The notes under the pieces were generated by a model that was not told where the DNA came from, searched no databases, and saw only the letters and a list, made by a program, of their open reading frames with translations. DNA of 64,000 nucleotides from Paraburkholderia sp. BL25I1N1 (GTDB lineage Bacteria; Pseudomonadota; Gammaproteobacteria; Burkholderiales; Burkholderiaceae). The position numbers and the translations under genes were made by a program. Shown here in pieces: positions 36,297 through 44,563 of this stretch; position 1 is the first letter of the stretch; each line of letters opens with the position of its first letter. Location: NCBI RefSeq assembly GCF_003002025.1, contig NZ_PVZB01000018.1, forward strand, positions 102,944 through 166,943, written 5' to 3'.

Positions 36297-37619
36297 ATGA
36301 AGCCAGCCCTCAAATCCACGCTAAAGGCGGTCAGTGCCGGCGCGGTCGCATGCTTTGCATTGAGCGCGTCGGCGGCGACGGTAACGATCGCCACGCTGAA
36401 CAATCCGGACATGATCGAGCTGAAGAAGCTCTCGCCCGAATTCGAAAAGGCGAATCCGGACATCAAGCTGAACTGGGTGATTCTCGAAGAAAACGTGCTG
36501 CGTCAGCGCGCCACCACCGACATCACGACCGGCAGCGGCCAGTTCGACGTGATGACGATCGGCGCATACGAAACGCCGCAATGGGGCAAGCGCGGCTGGC
36601 TCACGCCGCTCACGAATCTGCCCGCTGATTACGATCTGAACGACGTCGTGAAGACGGCCCGCGATGGCCTCTCGAGCGGCGGCCAGTTGTACGCGCTGCC
36701 GTTCTACGTCGAAAGCTCGATGACGTATTACCGCAAGGACCTGTTCGAGAAGGCCGGCCTGAAGATGCCCGACCAGCCGACTTACGACCAGATCAAGCAA
36801 TTCGCCGACAAGCTCACCGACAAAGCCAACGGCGTTTACGGCATCTGCCTGCGCGGCAAGGCGGGCTGGGGCGAGAACATGGCCTACGGCACGACGGTGG
36901 TGAACACCTTCGGCGGCCGCTGGTTCGACGAGAAGTGGAACGCGCAGCTCACCTCGCCGGAATGGAAGAAGGCGATGACCTTCTACGTCGATCTGCTGAA
37001 GAAGGACGGCCCTCCGGGAGCGAGTTCGAATGGCTTCAACGAAAACCTGACGCTGATGTCCTCCGGCAAGTGTGGCATGTGGATCGACGCCACGGTGGCG
37101 GCCGGCATGCTCTACAACAAGCAGCAATCGCAGATCGCCGACAAGGTCGGTTTCGCCGCGGCGCCGGTCGCGGTCACGCCGAAGGGTTCGCATTGGCTGT
37201 GGGCCTGGGCGCTGGCGATTCCGAAGTCGTCGAAGCAGGCTGACTCGGCCAAGAAGTTCATCACGTGGGCCACGTCGAAGCAATACATCGAACTGGTCGC
37301 GAAGGACGAAGGCTGGGCTTCGGTGCCGCCGGGAACACGTAAATCCACCTACGCGCGCCCTGAGTACAAGCAGGCAGCACCGTTCGGCGACTTCGTGCTG
37401 AAGGCAATCGAAACGGCGGATCCGGAGCACCCGACGCTCAAGCCGGTGCCGTACACCGGTGTGCAGTTCGTCGGGATTCCTGAGTTCCAGTCGTTCGGCA
37501 CCGTGGTCGGTCAGAGCATCTCCGGCGCGATTGCCGGCCAGATGACGATCGATCAGGCGCTGGCGGCCGGCAACGCCACCGCGGATCGCGCGGTGAAGCA
37601 GGCCGGCTACCAGAAGTAA
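36297..37619 (+). CDS. Polyol ABC transporter substrate-binding protein (SmoE/MtlE type)
   Basis: Periplasmic binding protein of the carbohydrate uptake-1 family, 440 residues, for a sugar alcohol such as sorbitol, mannitol or arabinitol. The signal peptide ends near ASA|AT at about residue 27. The rest is a typical two-lobe binding protein (TDITTGSGQFDVMTIGAYETPQW near the cleft). AAGGAGA lies 7-12 nt before the ATG. The gene is followed by a strong intercistronic hairpin that may stabilise its mRNA and give the usual excess of binding protein over permeases. Confidence 0.93.
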   Translation: MKPALKSTLKAVSAGAVACFALSASAATVTIATLNNPDMIELKKLSPEFEKANPDIKLNWVILEENVLRQRATTDITTGSGQFDVMTIGAYETPQWGKRGWLTPLTNLPADYDLNDVVKTARDGLSSGGQLYALPFYVESSMTYYRKDLFEKAGLKMPDQPTYDQIKQFADKLTDKANGVYGICLRGKAGWGENMAYGTTVVNTFGGRWFDEKWNAQLTSPEWKKAMTFYVDLLKKDGPPGASSNGFNENLTLMSSGKCGMWIDATVAAGMLYNKQQSQIADKVGFAAAPVAVTPKGSHWLWAWALAIPKSSKQADSAKKFITWATSKQYIELVAKDEGWASVPPGTRKSTYARPEYKQAAPFGDFVLKAIETADPEHPTLKPVPYTGVQFVGIPEFQSFGTVVGQSISGAIAGQMTIDQALAAGNATADRAVKQAGYQK

Positions 37620-37642
37620 GCCACGGTCGTTACGTGGCACGC

Positions 37643-37666
37643 GCCGGCTGACGCCAGTCAGCCGGC
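37643..37666 (+). other. Intercistronic hairpin after the binding-protein gene
   Basis: A perfect 10-bp stem (37643-37652 with 37657-37666) with a GCCA loop, no T tract, and a second small hairpin just before it. It sits between the binding protein and permease genes, where such structures commonly protect upstream mRNA. Confidence 0.6.
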
Positions 37667-37769
37667 TTACGCGGCACAGCGGGCCTTGCCGCCACACGTG
37701 CGCCGCGACATCGCAGGGTGTCGTCGCAGCTTCGGGCGGCGGTCCGCGCATTACCACAGGTGGTCAATC

Positions 37770-38705
37770 ATGCGTCCTCTGCGCCTGCCTATCATGCATG
37801 CCCATCCCCAGACAGAAAAAGAACGCGAAATCCGCAAAGCCAATTCCGCCCGCTGGCTAGTCACGCCTTCGGTCGCGGTGCTCGTGCTGTGGATGGCGAT
37901 TCCGCTCGCGATGACGATCTGGTTTTCGTTCTCGCGCTACAACCTGTTGAATCCGGATCTGAAAGGCTTCGCGGGTTTCGACAACTACAAATACCTTGCC
38001 AGCGATCCGTCGTTCGGCCCTTCGATCGGCCACACGCTCGAACTGATCATCTCGGTCCTCGTGATCACGGTGGTGGGCGGCGTGCTGATGGCGATCCTGT
38101 TCGACCGCAAGTTCTACGGCCAGGGCGTCGCGCGGTTGCTCGCCATCGCGCCATTCTTCGTGATGCCGACCGTGAGCGCGCTGATCTGGAAGAACATGAT
38201 TCTGCATCCGGTGTATGGCCTGATCGCGCAGGGCATGCGCGCCATGGGCATGACGCCGATCGACTGGTTCGCGGAATATCCGCTGACGGCCGTGATCATG
38301 ATTGTCGCGTGGCAGTGGCTGCCGTTTGCTTTCCTGATTCTGTTCACGGCGATCCAGTCGCTCGATCAGGAGCAGAAGGAGGCGGCGCGCATCGACGGCG
38401 CGGGGCCGTTCTCGATGTTCTTCTATATCACGCTGCCTCACCTGAAACGGGCGATCGCGGTGGTGGTGATGATGGAGACGATTTTCCTGCTGTCGATTTT
38501 CGCCGAAATCTATACGACCACGGGCGGCGGTCCGGGCACCGCGACCACCAACCTGTCGTACCTGATCTATTCGCTGGGCCTGCAACAGTTCGACGTCGGT
38601 CTCGCGTCGGCGGGCGGCATTCTCGCTGTCGTGCTGGCCAATATCGTGTCGTTCTTCCTCGTGCGGATGCTCGCGAAGAACCTGAAAGGGGAGTACGAAA
38701 AATGA
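37770..38705 (+). CDS. Polyol ABC transporter permease 1 (SmoF/MtlF type)
   Basis: First inner-membrane permease of the importer, 311 residues with six hydrophobic segments and the EAA loop (EQKEAARIDGAGPFSMFFYITLP). Several in-frame starts exist; ATG 37770 is chosen because AGGTGG lies 5-9 nt upstream, with ATG 37794 as the alternative. It overlaps the next permease gene by 4 nt (ATGA). Confidence 0.9.
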   Translation: MRPLRLPIMHAHPQTEKEREIRKANSARWLVTPSVAVLVLWMAIPLAMTIWFSFSRYNLLNPDLKGFAGFDNYKYLASDPSFGPSIGHTLELIISVLVITVVGGVLMAILFDRKFYGQGVARLLAIAPFFVMPTVSALIWKNMILHPVYGLIAQGMRAMGMTPIDWFAEYPLTAVIMIVAWQWLPFAFLILFTAIQSLDQEQKEAARIDGAGPFSMFFYITLPHLKRAIAVVVMMETIFLLSIFAEIYTTTGGGPGTATTNLSYLIYSLGLQQFDVGLASAGGILAVVLANIVSFFLVRMLAKNLKGEYEK

Positions 38706-39580
38706 GCCAAGTTGCCTCTACCCCGGTGTCGAACCCGACGACTGCCATGACGGTGCCGGCGAAGTCGCCGTTCGCCGCGATCCGCCGCGGCATTCCTGGC
38801 GTGATCGCCTGGCTCGTCGCCCTGCTGCTGTTCTTTCCGATCTTCTGGATGACGATCACCGCGTTCAAGACGGAGCAGCAAGCCTATGCGTCGTCGCTGT
38901 TTTTCATCCCGACGCTCGACAGCTTCCGCGAGGTGTTCGCGCGCAGCAATTACTTTTCGTTCGCGTGGAATTCGATACTGATCTCCGCGGGCGTGACGAT
39001 TCTGTGCCTGATTCTCGCCGTGCCGGCCGCGTATGCGATGGCGTTCTTCCCGACCCGCCGCACGCAGAAGGTGCTGCTGTGGATGCTGTCGACCAAGATG
39101 ATGCCGTCGGTCGGCGTGCTGGTGCCGATCTATCTGCTGTGGAAAAACAGCGGGCTGCTGGATTCGGTGTCGGGTCTCGTGATCGTCTACACGCTGATCA
39201 ATTTGCCGATCGCAGTGTGGATGTCCTTCACGTACTTCGCCGAAATTCCGCGCGACATTCTCGAAGCCGGGCGGATCGACGGCGCCGCGACGTGGCAGGA
39301 AATCGTCTATCTGCTGATGCCGATGTCGCTGCCGGGTCTCGCCTCGACGGCGCTGCTGCTCGTGATCCTGTCGTGGAACGAGGCGTTCTGGAGTATCAAC
39401 CTGTCGAGTTCGAATGCCGCGCCGCTGACCGTGTTCATTGCTTCGTATTCGAGTCCTGAAGGCCTCTTCTGGGCCAAGCTGTCCGCCGCTTCGCTGCTGG
39501 CGGTCGCGCCGATCCTGATCGTCGGCTGGCTGTCGCAGAAGCAACTGGTGCGCGGCCTTACCTTCGGGGCGGTCAAATGA
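38702..39580 (+). CDS. Polyol ABC transporter permease 2 (SmoG/MtlG type)
   Basis: Second permease of the importer, 292 residues, six hydrophobic segments, EAA loop at DILEAGRIDGAATWQEIVYLLMP. It starts in the stop codon of permease 1 and its own stop overlaps the start of the HAD gene by 4 nt, indicating translational coupling across three genes. Confidence 0.94.
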   Translation: MSQVASTPVSNPTTAMTVPAKSPFAAIRRGIPGVIAWLVALLLFFPIFWMTITAFKTEQQAYASSLFFIPTLDSFREVFARSNYFSFAWNSILISAGVTILCLILAVPAAYAMAFFPTRRTQKVLLWMLSTKMMPSVGVLVPIYLLWKNSGLLDSVSGLVIVYTLINLPIAVWMSFTYFAEIPRDILEAGRIDGAATWQEIVYLLMPMSLPGLASTALLLVILSWNEAFWSINLSSSNAAPLTVFIASYSSPEGLFWAKLSAASLLAVAPILIVGWLSQKQLVRGLTFGAVK

Positions 39581-40290
39581 CGGCAGGCACGAGTGGAAGC
39601 ACGCTCGCCGGCAATTTCGCGCTGATCTGCGATTGTGACGGCGTGCTGATCGACAGTGAAGCCGTGGCGGCGCGCATGCTGGTGCACGAACTCGAAGCGC
39701 GCTGGCCCGGCACCGACGTCGAACCGGTCGTGATGCCGCTGCTTGGACTGCGTATCGAGAAAGTGCTGCAAGGCACCGCGGCGCAGCTCGGCAAGAGCCT
39801 CGGTGTCAAGGACATCGATTCGATCCGGCAAGCTGTGGAAGCGGCGGCGATGCAGGCGCCGACGGTCGAAGGCATCGAAGCCGCGCTCGCTCAGGTGCCG
39901 CTCACAAAAGGCTGCGCGAGCAACAGCTTTCGCCCGTATGTGGAAACGGTGCTGACGCGCACGGGTCTCGTGAGATTTTTCGGCGACCGCCTGTTCTGCG
40001 CCGATGCGGTGCCGAATCCGAAGCCCGCGCCCGACGTTTATCTGGCGGCGGCCAGGGGCCTCGGACTCGCGCCTTCGGCGTGCCTCGTGGTGGAGGACAG
40101 CGTCACCGGCGTGACCGCGGCCACGGCGGCGGGTATGACGGTGCTCGGCTTCATCGGCGGCGGTCATGCGAGCGATGCGCAGATCGACAAGCTGCATGCA
40201 GCCGGCGCGCGTCACGTCTTCGACGACATGCAGCAGTTGCCCGAACTGGTCGCGCAATGGACGCTGAGTGCAACGGCGGCCGCGCCATAA
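39577..40290 (+). CDS. HAD-superfamily hydrolase (phosphatase/phosphomutase-like)
   Basis: A 237-residue HAD-IA hydrolase, probably acting on a sugar or polyol phosphate. Motif I is ICDCDGVLIDSE with the nucleophilic Asp, motif II is the ASNSF segment, motif III is the Lys in PNPKPAPDVY, and motif IV is VVEDSVTGVTAA. It overlaps permease 2 by 4 nt, so it is integral to the transport operon; it might dephosphorylate a dead-end polyol phosphate. Confidence 0.88.
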   Translation: MTAGTSGSTLAGNFALICDCDGVLIDSEAVAARMLVHELEARWPGTDVEPVVMPLLGLRIEKVLQGTAAQLGKSLGVKDIDSIRQAVEAAAMQAPTVEGIEAALAQVPLTKGCASNSFRPYVETVLTRTGLVRFFGDRLFCADAVPNPKPAPDVYLAAARGLGLAPSACLVVEDSVTGVTAATAAGMTVLGFIGGGHASDAQIDKLHAAGARHVFDDMQQLPELVAQWTLSATAAAP

Positions 40291-40396
40291 GCAGCAGCAT
40301 CGAAGGCGAATCAAATGCAGCCGCCTGAGCGTCGCAAACAACTCAGGCAACCGAAACATCGGACAAGCAACACACAGCATTACACGGAGACACATC

Positions 40397-41506
40397 ATGG
40401 CAAGCGTAACTCTGCGCAACATCAGGAAGGCGTACGACGAAAACGAAGTGATGCGCGACATCAACCTCGATATCGCGGACGGCGAGTTCGTCGTGTTCGT
40501 GGGCCCGAGCGGTTGCGGTAAATCGACGCTGATGCGGATGATCGCCGGCCTCGAAGATATCAGCGGCGGCGATCTGACCATCGACGGCATGCGTGTGAAC
40601 GACGTGGCGCCCGCCAAGCGCGGCATCGCGATGGTGTTCCAGTCGTACGCGCTGTATCCGCACATGACGCTATACGACAACATGGCGTTCGGCCTGAAAC
40701 TCGCCGGCACCAAAAAGCCGGAAATCGACGCGGCAGTGCGCAACGCAGCGAAAATCCTGCACATCGACCATCTGCTCGATCGCAAGCCGAAGCAGTTGTC
40801 CGGCGGACAGCGTCAGCGCGTGGCCATCGGCCGTGCGATTACGCGCAAGCCGAAGGTGTTCCTGTTCGACGAACCGCTGTCGAATCTCGACGCCGCCTTG
40901 CGCGTGAAAATGCGCCTCGAATTCGCGCGTCTGCATGACGAACTGAAGACCACGATGATCTACGTGACGCACGATCAGGTCGAGGCCATGACGCTGGCGG
41001 ACAAGATCGTGGTGCTGTCGGCGGGCAATCTGGAGCAGGTCGGCAGCCCGACCATGCTGTATCACGCGCCGGCCAACCGTTTCGTCGCGGGATTCATCGG
41101 TTCGCCGAAGATGAACTTCATGGAAGGCGTGGTGCAATCGGTTACGCACGACGGCGTCACGGTGCGCTACGAGACCGGCGAGACCCAGCGCGTCGCAGTG
41201 GAGCCGGCCGCGGTGAAGCAGGGCGACAAGGTGACGGTCGGCATTCGCCCCGAGCACCTGCACGTAGGCATGGCCGAAGACGGCATCTCGGCCCGAACCA
41301 TGGCGATCGAATCGCTCGGTGACGCCGCGTATCTGTATGCGGAAGCGAGCGTCGCGCCGGACGGACTGATCGCGCGCATTCCGCCGCTCGAACGTCATAC
41401 CAAAGGCGAGATGCAAAAACTCGGCGCCACACCGGAGCACTGCCATCTGTTCGACAGCGCGGGGAAAGCATTCCAGCGTAAGATCGTCGAAGTGCTGGCC
41501 GCGTAA
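40397..41506 (+). CDS. Polyol ABC transporter ATP-binding protein (SmoK/UgpC/MalK type)
   Basis: ATPase of the importer, 369 residues. Walker A GPSGCGKST is near residue 38, the signature LSGGQRQR near 136, Walker B VFLFDEPLSNLDA and H-loop VTHDQVEAM follow. The C-terminal 120 residues form the TOBE/regulatory domain of the MalK group. GGAG lies 9-12 nt before ATG 40397; the upstream open frame to 40268 overlaps the HAD gene and is not ATPase-like. A terminator ends the operon. Confidence 0.94.
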   Translation: MASVTLRNIRKAYDENEVMRDINLDIADGEFVVFVGPSGCGKSTLMRMIAGLEDISGGDLTIDGMRVNDVAPAKRGIAMVFQSYALYPHMTLYDNMAFGLKLAGTKKPEIDAAVRNAAKILHIDHLLDRKPKQLSGGQRQRVAIGRAITRKPKVFLFDEPLSNLDAALRVKMRLEFARLHDELKTTMIYVTHDQVEAMTLADKIVVLSAGNLEQVGSPTMLYHAPANRFVAGFIGSPKMNFMEGVVQSVTHDGVTVRYETGETQRVAVEPAAVKQGDKVTVGIRPEHLHVGMAEDGISARTMAIESLGDAAYLYAEASVAPDGLIARIPPLERHTKGEMQKLGATPEHCHLFDSAGKAFQRKIVEVLAA

Positions 41507-41512
41507 CGATTG

Positions 41513-41541
41513 GGAAAGCGGCGGGCGCGCCGCTTTCCTTT
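41513..41541 (+). terminator. Terminator of the polyol ABC operon
   Basis: A 10-bp perfect stem (41513-41522 with 41529-41538) and a 6-nt loop followed by TTT. It begins 7 nt after the ATPase stop codon. Confidence 0.65.
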
Positions 41542-41563
41542 CAATCACGCTCCGGAAACGTTC

Positions 41564-41860
41564 ATGGCCGCCTACGTCGTCATTACGCGCGAGAAAACGC
41601 TCGACCCCGCGAAACTGGATGAATACAAACAGGTTGCGCCTGCAACCTTCGAGCAACATCCGGTGATGATGCTGGCGAGCCACGGCCGCAAGGAAGTGGT
41701 GGAAGGTCCGCCTATCGACGAAATTCTGATCCTCGAATTCGCCAGCTACGACGAAGCGATTGCCTGGTATCGCAGCCCGGAGTATCAGGCCGTCAGCGAG
41801 ACGCGTCTGCAGGGCGGGGAATATCGCATCATCATCACCGAAGGGCTGACGGCGATGTAG
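41564..41860 (+). CDS. DUF1330 domain-containing small protein
   Basis: A 98-residue ferredoxin-like-fold (dimeric alpha/beta barrel) protein of the DUF1330 family, function unknown. Conserved features are the N-terminal AAYVVITREKTLDPAKLDEY and the C-terminal YRSPEYQ segment. ATG 41564 is chosen by family length. It lies just beyond the ABC operon terminator and may be read by partial read-through. Confidence 0.85.
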   Translation: MAAYVVITREKTLDPAKLDEYKQVAPATFEQHPVMMLASHGRKEVVEGPPIDEILILEFASYDEAIAWYRSPEYQAVSETRLQGGEYRIIITEGLTAM

Positions 41861-41885
41861 TGCGGCATGGGCGCAGACTGTCCGC

Positions 41886-42833
41886 TTACACCTCGAGCGC
41901 GGCTCTCGCGCATGATTCGTCGGTCACGAGGCCCGACAGCCAGCCGCCTTTCAGCACGGCAATCAGCGCTTCACGCTTGCGCTGCCCGCCGGCGAAGCCG
42001 ATGGTCGGGCGCTGCGGCGGCGAGTCGAGCGCGATGCTCGTCACGCGCCGGCCGGTCGGCGATTCGACATGCGCGCCCGCTGCGTCGATAGGCAGTCCGA
42101 GCATTTCCGCCACCGCGCCGTTCTGCATCAACTCCTTCACTTCCGCCGACGTAATGAAGCCGTCTTCGTGCAGCGGACATTTCGGCCCGATATTGCCGAT
42201 GCCGACAAACGCCACATCGGCCTGCGCCGATAACGACTCGACGATCCGATACAAACGGTGATTGCACCACTGCGCGCGCTCCGCTTCGCTATCGGCGAGC
42301 AGCGGAGCGGGCAGCAGAAAATGCTTGCCGCCCGTCTTCTCTGAAATGTGCAGCGCGACGTCATAGCGGTTCGAGGAGCCGTCCTGGGCGATCGCCCCGA
42401 CCATCGATACCAGCCGGTGCTGCGGACGGTCCAGTTGCGCGATCTGATCGACGGCGGCCTTCAGCGTGCGGCCGCTGCTCACCGCGACCACCATCGGTTT
42501 TTCCTCGCCGAGATAGCGCTCCATCACTTGCGCGCCGGCGACTGCGAGTTTGCGGTCGACTTCCTCGGACGTATCGCTGTCGATCGGCACCACTTCGCAC
42601 ATGCTCAGGCCGTAGCGTTTCGACAGTTGATCGGCGAGTGCGAGACAGTCAGCCAGTTTGTGATCGACCCGCACGCGAATCAGATTCTTCTCCACCGCGA
42701 AAGCAACGAGCCGTTGCGCCACCGGGCGCGACACCTGGAGCTTCTCGGCGATTTCATTCTGGGTATTGCCGGCAACGTAGTAGAGCCACGCAGCGCGGGT
42801 AGCGAGATCTAATTTTTCTGTGGACTTGGGCAC
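41886..42833 (-). CDS. SorC/DeoR-family sugar-binding transcriptional regulator
   Basis: Regulator of 315 residues with an N-terminal helix-turn-helix (NTQNEIAEKLQVSRPVAQRLV) and a large sugar-phosphate-binding domain of the SorC type (AVSSGRTLKAAVDQI; VGAIAQDGSSNRYDVA). Start choice is uncertain: GTG 42833 (VPKSTEKLDL) fits the family length, while TTG 42887 adds 18 residues. It is the last gene of the dalD-xylB unit on the minus strand and probably responds to a phosphorylated polyol product; the shared operator is its likely binding site. Confidence 0.9.
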   Translation of the reverse strand: MPKSTEKLDLATRAAWLYYVAGNTQNEIAEKLQVSRPVAQRLVAFAVEKNLIRVRVDHKLADCLALADQLSKRYGLSMCEVVPIDSDTSEEVDRKLAVAGAQVMERYLGEEKPMVVAVSSGRTLKAAVDQIAQLDRPQHRLVSMVGAIAQDGSSNRYDVALHISEKTGGKHFLLPAPLLADSEAERAQWCNHRLYRIVESLSAQADVAFVGIGNIGPKCPLHEDGFITSAEVKELMQNGAVAEMLGLPIDAAGAHVESPTGRRVTSIALDSPPQRPTIGFAGGQRKREALIAVLKGGWLSGLVTDESCARAALEV

Positions 42834-42923
42834 GGTGACGGTTCGCTTGAAGTGCGCCGATGATAGCAGCCGGTCTGCGCGCTTCAACCAACCCTGGCGC
42901 GGAAACCGGCTGCGGATAGCCGG

Positions 42924-44405
42924 TCAGGCAAGCGGTTGCCGCGCGGGGTCGAACAACGGCCGTACGTGGCGGTAAAGTGCGCGATAGGCTTCGAGCCGCG
43001 TGCGCAGTTCGGCATGGCGGCGCGGGTTCGGCGTGAACTCTTTGGCGATAGGCGGCTTGGTCAGCACGGTGGCCGGATCGCCACCGGCGGCCAGCCAGCC
43101 GAGGCGTGCCGCGCCGAGCGCCGCGCCGGTTTCGCCGCCGCCGTGCTTGCGCGTGGCGGTGTCGAGCGCGTCGGCGAGCAACTGGGCCCAGTAGTCGCTG
43201 CGGGCGCCGCCGCCGAGCAGGGACAGCGCCTTCGCTTCGGTGCCGGCCGCGCGCAGCGCGTCGAGGCCGTCGGTGAGCGCGAGCGTGACGCCTTCGAGCA
43301 CCGCGTAGCCGAGCAACGCGCGATCCGTTGCATGCGTCATGCCGAAAAACACGCCTTGCGCGTACGGGTCGTTGTGCGGCGTACGTTCGCCCGACAGATA
43401 GGGCAGGAAGAGCGGTGCGGTGTTCAATGCGTCCGCGGGCAGCGCCTCGATTTCGGCGAGCAGAGTCGGCTCGTCGGTGGAGGTGAGCTTGCAGACCCAG
43501 CGCAGGCAACTCGCGGCGGAGAGCACCACGCTCATCTGATGCCAGCGATCCGGAATCGCGTGGCAGAACGCATGCACGGCGGAGGCCGGATTCGGCCGGA
43601 AGCTGTCGCCAACCACGCACAGCACGCCCGACGTGCCGAGCGAGACGAAGCCGTCGCCGGGTTGCGTCGCGCCGATGCCGATTGCGCTGGTGGCGTTGTC
43701 GCCGCCGCCGGCCGCGACGATCACGCCGTCGCTCAGGCCGAATTCACGCGCGACCGAGGGCAGCAGCGTGCCGGACGGCTCGCTGCCTTCGGCGAGGCTC
43801 GGCATTTGCGCGCGCGTCATGTTGCAGGCCGCGAGCAGCGAGTCCGACCAGTCGCGTTTGGCGACATCGAGCCACAGCGTGCCAGCCGCATCGGACGGAT
43901 CGGACACCTTGCCGCCGGTCAGTTGCAGGCGCAAGTAATCCTTCGGCAGTAACACGCAGGCGGTTTGCGCAAAAATCTCGGGCTCGTGACGCGCGACCCA
44001 CAGCAGCTTCGGCGCGGTGAAACCGGGCATGGCGAGATTGCCGGCCACGCTGTGCAACTCCGGCGCGCGCTCGGTCAGCTCCGCGCACTCCTTGTCGCTG
44101 CGCATGTCGTTCCACAGGATCGCGGGACGCAGCACGCGGTCCTGCGCATCCAGCAGCACGGCGCCGTGCATCTGGCCGGACAGGCCGATGCCGCGAATCT
44201 GCGCGAACTCGTCGGGATACTTCGCGCGCAATGCTGCAAGCGCCGTACGCGTGCCGGCCCACCAATCTTCGGGATTCTGCTCGGCCCAGCGCTGATGCGG
44301 ACGCGAAACGGTAAACGGTGAGCCTGCGGTGCCGATCACGCGTCCATCGGAGGCGAGCAGCAGGACTTTCACTTCGGACGTGCCGAGGTCGATGCCGAGA
44401 TACAT
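42924..44405 (-). CDS. xylB: Xylulokinase
   Basis: FGGY kinase of 493 residues that phosphorylates D-xylulose. It starts YLGIDLGTSEVKVLLL, has GLSGQMHGAVLLD and DPSDAAGTLWLDVAKRDW typical of XylB, and LSLLGGGARSDYWAQLLAD in the second domain. It sits between a D-arabinitol dehydrogenase gene and the SorC regulator gene, so its substrate should be the xylulose made by the dehydrogenase. It is a second xylB-type gene, distinct from that at 28141. Confidence 0.94.
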   Translation of the reverse strand: MYLGIDLGTSEVKVLLLASDGRVIGTAGSPFTVSRPHQRWAEQNPEDWWAGTRTALAALRAKYPDEFAQIRGIGLSGQMHGAVLLDAQDRVLRPAILWNDMRSDKECAELTERAPELHSVAGNLAMPGFTAPKLLWVARHEPEIFAQTACVLLPKDYLRLQLTGGKVSDPSDAAGTLWLDVAKRDWSDSLLAACNMTRAQMPSLAEGSEPSGTLLPSVAREFGLSDGVIVAAGGGDNATSAIGIGATQPGDGFVSLGTSGVLCVVGDSFRPNPASAVHAFCHAIPDRWHQMSVVLSAASCLRWVCKLTSTDEPTLLAEIEALPADALNTAPLFLPYLSGERTPHNDPYAQGVFFGMTHATDRALLGYAVLEGVTLALTDGLDALRAAGTEAKALSLLGGGARSDYWAQLLADALDTATRKHGGGETGAALGAARLGWLAAGGDPATVLTKPPIAKEFTPNPRRHAELRTRLEAYRALYRHVRPLFDPARQPLA

Positions 44406-44453
44406 GGGCGCGGAACCTTCGTCGTTGGAGATGCGCTACTTTAGCCGCACATG

Positions 44454-44512
44454 GCGCGCGGTGCCATGCGCATTAAGCCTGGCTAAGCCTGGCGTGGCAT
44501 GGCACCCGCGCG
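44454..44512 (-). other. Large GC hairpin between dalD and xylB
   Basis: GTGCCATG at 44461-44468 pairs with CATGGCAC at 44498-44505, and the GC-rich flanks extend the stem with one bulge. The loop contains a tandem TAAGCCTGGC-like repeat. It may tune dalD versus xylB expression. Confidence 0.4.
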
Positions 44513-44563
44513 CTTCGATGCCGCGCGGTGCGCGGCGCTTCTGAATCATGAAGTCAGCGGCGT

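Noticed and set aside
36321..37757. 478-residue minus-strand frame over the binding-protein gene
   Set aside because: Arg-rich antisense frame of a confidently identified gene.
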